From contig SYID01000008.1 in NCBI GenBank assembly GCA_005798925.1, forward strand, positions 1 to 7,440: a stretch of 7,440 nt of DNA, given 5' to 3'. Under the pieces are notes generated by a model. The model did not search any database and had not been told where the DNA came from. It worked only from the letters and a program-made list of their open reading frames with translations. This document shows positions 5,681-7,440 of this stretch, one piece after another (the first letter of the stretch is position 1; the number at the start of each line of letters is the position of its first letter). Made by a program: the position numbers and the translations under genes. The DNA is from Verrucomicrobiota bacterium (GTDB lineage Bacteria > Verrucomicrobiota > Verrucomicrobiia > Opitutales > UBA953).

Positions 5681-6415
5681 GGCATGACGGGGCGGCGCGA
5701 CCACGGCGCCGACGACCGCGATGAGCGGCGTGGGCAGCACGGAGACGTCGACCTTGCCTGTAGCGAGGTCCGTCAGCGTCGTGAGCACGTCGGACGCGCC
5801 ATCCTGCGAGACTTTCGAGAGCAGACGAATCGGCAGATCGGCCTGGGCGCCGGCGGCGATGAGCTTGGTCGCGACGGACGGCAAAGCCTTCGCGCCCATG
5901 TAAAGGCAGAGCGTGGCGCCCGTCTCGACATGCGCCTTCCAATTCTGATCGCTGCCGTCGGCGCAGTGGCCGGTGAGGAACGTGACGGAGGCGGCCTTGC
6001 CGCGATGCGTCAGCGGGAACGCGGCGTCCGCGCCCGCGGCGGTCGCGGCGGTGACGCCCGGGACGACTTCGAACGGGATGCCATGCGCGGCGAGATGATC
6101 CATCTCCTCGCCCAGACGGCCGAAGACGCCCGGGTCGCCACCCTTGAGCCGGACGGTGAGACCTCCCTGACGGGCTTCGCGAACGATCACGGCGTTGATC
6201 TCGTCCTGCGTCATCGAGTGGATGCCGCAGCGCTTGCCGACCGGCACGATCTTCGTGGACGCGGGAATCTCCGCCAGCAAGGCGTCGCCCGGGAGGGCGT
6301 CATGAATCACGACATCCGCCTGCTTCAGCAGACGCAGCCCCCTGACGGTGATCAGGTCCGGGGCTCCGGGTCCTGCACCGACAAAGACCACCCGGCCGAT
6401 GTCACAATTTACCAT
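5648..6415 (-). CDS. cobA: Uroporphyrinogen-III C-methyltransferase (SUMT)
   Basis: A 255-residue single-domain SUMT of the tetrapyrrole methyltransferase family. It transfers two methyl groups from S-adenosylmethionine to C2 and C7 of uroporphyrinogen III, giving precorrin-2, the branch-point intermediate for sirohaem and cobalamin. Seen are the N-terminal glycine-rich loop GAGPGAPDLIT (13-23), VGKRCGIHSMTQDEIN (59-74), the RLKGGDPGVFGR SAM-binding segment (89-100), VVPGVTAATAAGADAAFPLTHR (117-138), LTGH (147-150), LYMG (171-174) and the closing IAVVGAVV strand. The length is that of stand-alone CobA; the CysG dehydrogenase/chelatase part is absent, so oxidation and metal insertion need other proteins, with the convergent chelatase the candidate for the latter. 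ATG 6413-6415 leaves only six residues before the first strand. No well-placed Shine-Dalgarno is present (an AGGGG lies about 15 bases upstream). A promoter sits in the gap shared with cysI. Confidence 0.95.
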   Translation of the reverse strand: MVNCDIGRVVFVGAGPGAPDLITVRGLRLLKQADVVIHDALPGDALLAEIPASTKIVPVGKRCGIHSMTQDEINAVIVREARQGGLTVRLKGGDPGVFGRLGEEMDHLAAHGIPFEVVPGVTAATAAGADAAFPLTHRGKAASVTFLTGHCADGSDQNWKAHVETGATLCLYMGAKALPSVATKLIAAGAQADLPIRLLSKVSQDGASDVLTTLTDLATGKVDVSVLPTPLIAVVGAVVAPPRHAGLMGRIAAFA

Positions 6416-6473
6416 TTATTTAAACTTGACCCCTATTTATGTAATCCTAACTCATCTTATCAAGTATTAAATC
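6416..6473. promoter_or_regulatory. AT-rich divergent promoter region of cobA and cysI
   Basis: This 58-bp gap is strikingly AT-rich against its GC-rich surroundings and separates divergent cobA and cysI. On the minus strand TTGATA (6458-6463) and CATAAA (6436-6441), 16 bp apart, make a reasonable sigma-70-like promoter whose start would fall about 13-15 bases before the cobA ATG. For cysI, TTGACC (6426-6431) looks like a -35, but the hexamer 16 bp on (TAACTC) is weak. The arrangement would allow shared control of sirohaem synthesis and sulfite reduction. No operator with clear dyad symmetry was recognised. Confidence 0.5.
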
Positions 6474-7361
6474 ATGGACCCTACCTCCGGCAAACCCCTG
6501 GCAAAGAACGAACTCCTGAAGGCGGATAAGCCCGACCTCTCCGGTACGATCCGCGAAACCCTCGCCAACCCTGAGGCCGACCGCTTCAGCGGCGACGACG
6601 AGCAGTTCATCAAGTTCCACGGCATCTATCAGCAGGATGACCGCGATAAGCGCAAGACCGGCAAGGAATACTCCGTGATGGTGCGCACGCGCCAGACCGG
6701 CGGCATCGTCCCGGCCGCGCAGTATCTCGTCTACGACGAGCTCTCCGGTCGCTTCGCCAACGGCACGCTCCGCATCACCTCCCGCCAGACCTTCCAGTTC
6801 CACGGCGTGCTGCAGAAAGGCATCGGCCCGCTGATCAAGTCGATCAACGAAGCCCTCTCCTCCACCCTCGCCACCTGCGGCGACGTCAACCGCAACGTCA
6901 CCGCTCCGTCCAACCCGCCCGTCGACGCCGTCGCCGTGCAGGTCGACGAAGACGCGTTCACGCTGACCCGCGCCCTCCTGCCTCGCACCACCGCCTACCA
7001 CTCCATCTGGGTGGACGGCGTGCAGGTCGACCTCGGTCTCGGCGACAAGATCGCCAAGGCCCGCGCTTCCGTCGACCAGGCCAATCCGTACATGCCCCCG
7101 CCCGCCGACACGGATGACTCCGGCGCGCCGGTGGACCCCCTCTACGGCAAGACCTACCTGCCCCGTAAGTTCAAGACCGGCTTCGCCATCCCGCCGAACA
7201 ACGACACGGACATCTTCACCAACGACATGGGCTTCGTGGCCATCGTCGAGAACGGCAAGCTCATCGGCTACAACCTGCTCGTCGGCGGCGGCCTCGGCAC
7301 CTCCCACGGCAACAAGGCCACCTACCCTCGCCTCGCCGACGTCATACCACAAGGCGAATGA
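6474..7361 (+). CDS. cysI: Sulfite reductase haemoprotein subunit, truncated after the N-terminal half
   Basis: The 295-codon frame is the N-terminal half of an assimilatory sulfite reductase haemoprotein (CysI/Sir), which uses sirohaem and a [4Fe-4S] cluster to reduce sulfite to sulfide. Recognisable in order are SGTIRETL, KFHGIYQQDDRD (47-58), VMVRTRQTGGI with R71, NGTLRITSRQTFQFHG (96-111), TCGDVNRNV with R140, PRTTAYHSIW, YGKTYLPRKFKTG with K232 and K234, and NLLVGGGLGTSHGNKATYPRLADV. The Arg/Arg/Lys/Lys set corresponds to the sulfite- and sirohaem-binding residues known from E. coli CysI. Family identity stops abruptly at V290; the remaining IPQGE and stop do not match, and the C-terminal half (about 270-300 residues), with the cysteines for the cluster and sirohaem, is missing. 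The protein as read could not be active. ATG 6474 follows the AT-rich gap without a clear Shine-Dalgarno. A dissimilatory or nitrite enzyme is less likely given the QQDDRD and QFHG features. Confidence 0.93.
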   Translation: MDPTSGKPLAKNELLKADKPDLSGTIRETLANPEADRFSGDDEQFIKFHGIYQQDDRDKRKTGKEYSVMVRTRQTGGIVPAAQYLVYDELSGRFANGTLRITSRQTFQFHGVLQKGIGPLIKSINEALSSTLATCGDVNRNVTAPSNPPVDAVAVQVDEDAFTLTRALLPRTTAYHSIWVDGVQVDLGLGDKIAKARASVDQANPYMPPPADTDDSGAPVDPLYGKTYLPRKFKTGFAIPPNNDTDIFTNDMGFVAIVENGKLIGYNLLVGGGLGTSHGNKATYPRLADVIPQGE

Positions 7362-7440
7362 TCCGACGAAAAAGAGTGCCATCGCCATCGCCCATGCGCC
7401 GTGGTGCATGAGTCGACGGCGATGCCAACGGTCGGCGGTC
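7344..7440 (-). other. Unmatched terminal segment, possible start of a membrane protein gene (partial)
   Basis: Everything after cysI codon 290 is unlike any CysI sequence in all three plus frames. On the minus strand one frame is open from the window edge and reads TADRWHRRRLMHHGAWAMAMALFFVGSFALWYDV, with ATG at 7407-7409. Basic residues followed by a hydrophobic run are typical of a first membrane helix with the N-terminus inside. Past about 7343 this frame runs only into the antisense of cysI, so if it is a gene it too is cut at the junction. A second minus frame ends at a TGA just across the junction. The function is unknown and the coding status uncertain. Confidence 0.25.

Noticed and set aside
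6426..6453. Plus-strand promoter for cysI (TTGACC with TAACTC)
   Set aside because: The -35 is good, but no acceptable -10 hexamer lies at 16-18 bp, so it is not called separately from the intergenic region.
6447..7409. Long open minus-strand frame across the cysI region
   Set aside because: It is the antisense of strongly conserved cysI, with Gly/Val/Asp-rich composition typical of GC-rich shadow frames. Only the part beyond 7343 might be coding.

Overview
The window is GC-rich, tightly packed bacterial DNA carrying nine protein genes or gene fragments, plus a short 3' tail that does not fit its neighbour. Several features suit a Gram-negative bacterium of the Verrucomicrobiota or a related group: high GC with AT-rich promoter gaps, very short or overlapping gene boundaries, few clear Shine-Dalgarno sequences, a lipoprotein of LolA-like character, and a set of exported thioredoxins. 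No rRNA or other marker is present, so this placement is an inference. No tRNA, rRNA, CRISPR array, transposase or phage gene was seen.

Left part, 1-2497, plus strand: the Ala/Pro-rich end of an upstream gene, then a putative lipoprotein with a LolA-like fold (70-900), a NIF3/DUF34 metal-binding protein (897-1655) and the truncated-type glutamyl-tRNA synthetase homologue GluQ (1655-2497). The last three overlap by a few bases at each stop/start, which points to one co-transcribed, translationally coupled unit.

Middle part, 2502-4597, minus strand: three tandem exported thioredoxin-like proteins with different active sites, in transcription order CGWC, CGYC and CPPC. They are separated by 7 and 1 bp and look like products of local duplication. 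The outer two carry a helical C-terminal region and the middle one is only the thioredoxin domain.

Right part, 4674-7361: a sirohaem and sulfite-reduction neighbourhood. A CbiX/SirB-type chelatase (plus) ends with two membrane helices and keeps its histidine pair only in the second lobe. It converges, with a 2-bp gap and a symmetric hairpin, on uroporphyrinogen-III C-methyltransferase (cobA, minus). cobA diverges across a 58-bp AT-rich gap from the sulfite reductase haemoprotein gene cysI (plus). CobA makes precorrin-2 and the chelatase would insert iron into sirohydrochlorin. The oxidation step between them (precorrin-2 dehydrogenase) is not in the window. CysI would use the sirohaem for sulfite reduction.

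At about position 7343 cysI breaks off in the middle of its most conserved region and joins unrelated sequence, which on the minus strand could encode the start of a membrane protein. This is either a real rearrangement or an assembly join. The main points to check are this junction, the unusual membrane-anchored chelatase, the thioredoxin trio and the missing zinc ligands in GluQ. I did not find convincing evidence of an entirely new system.
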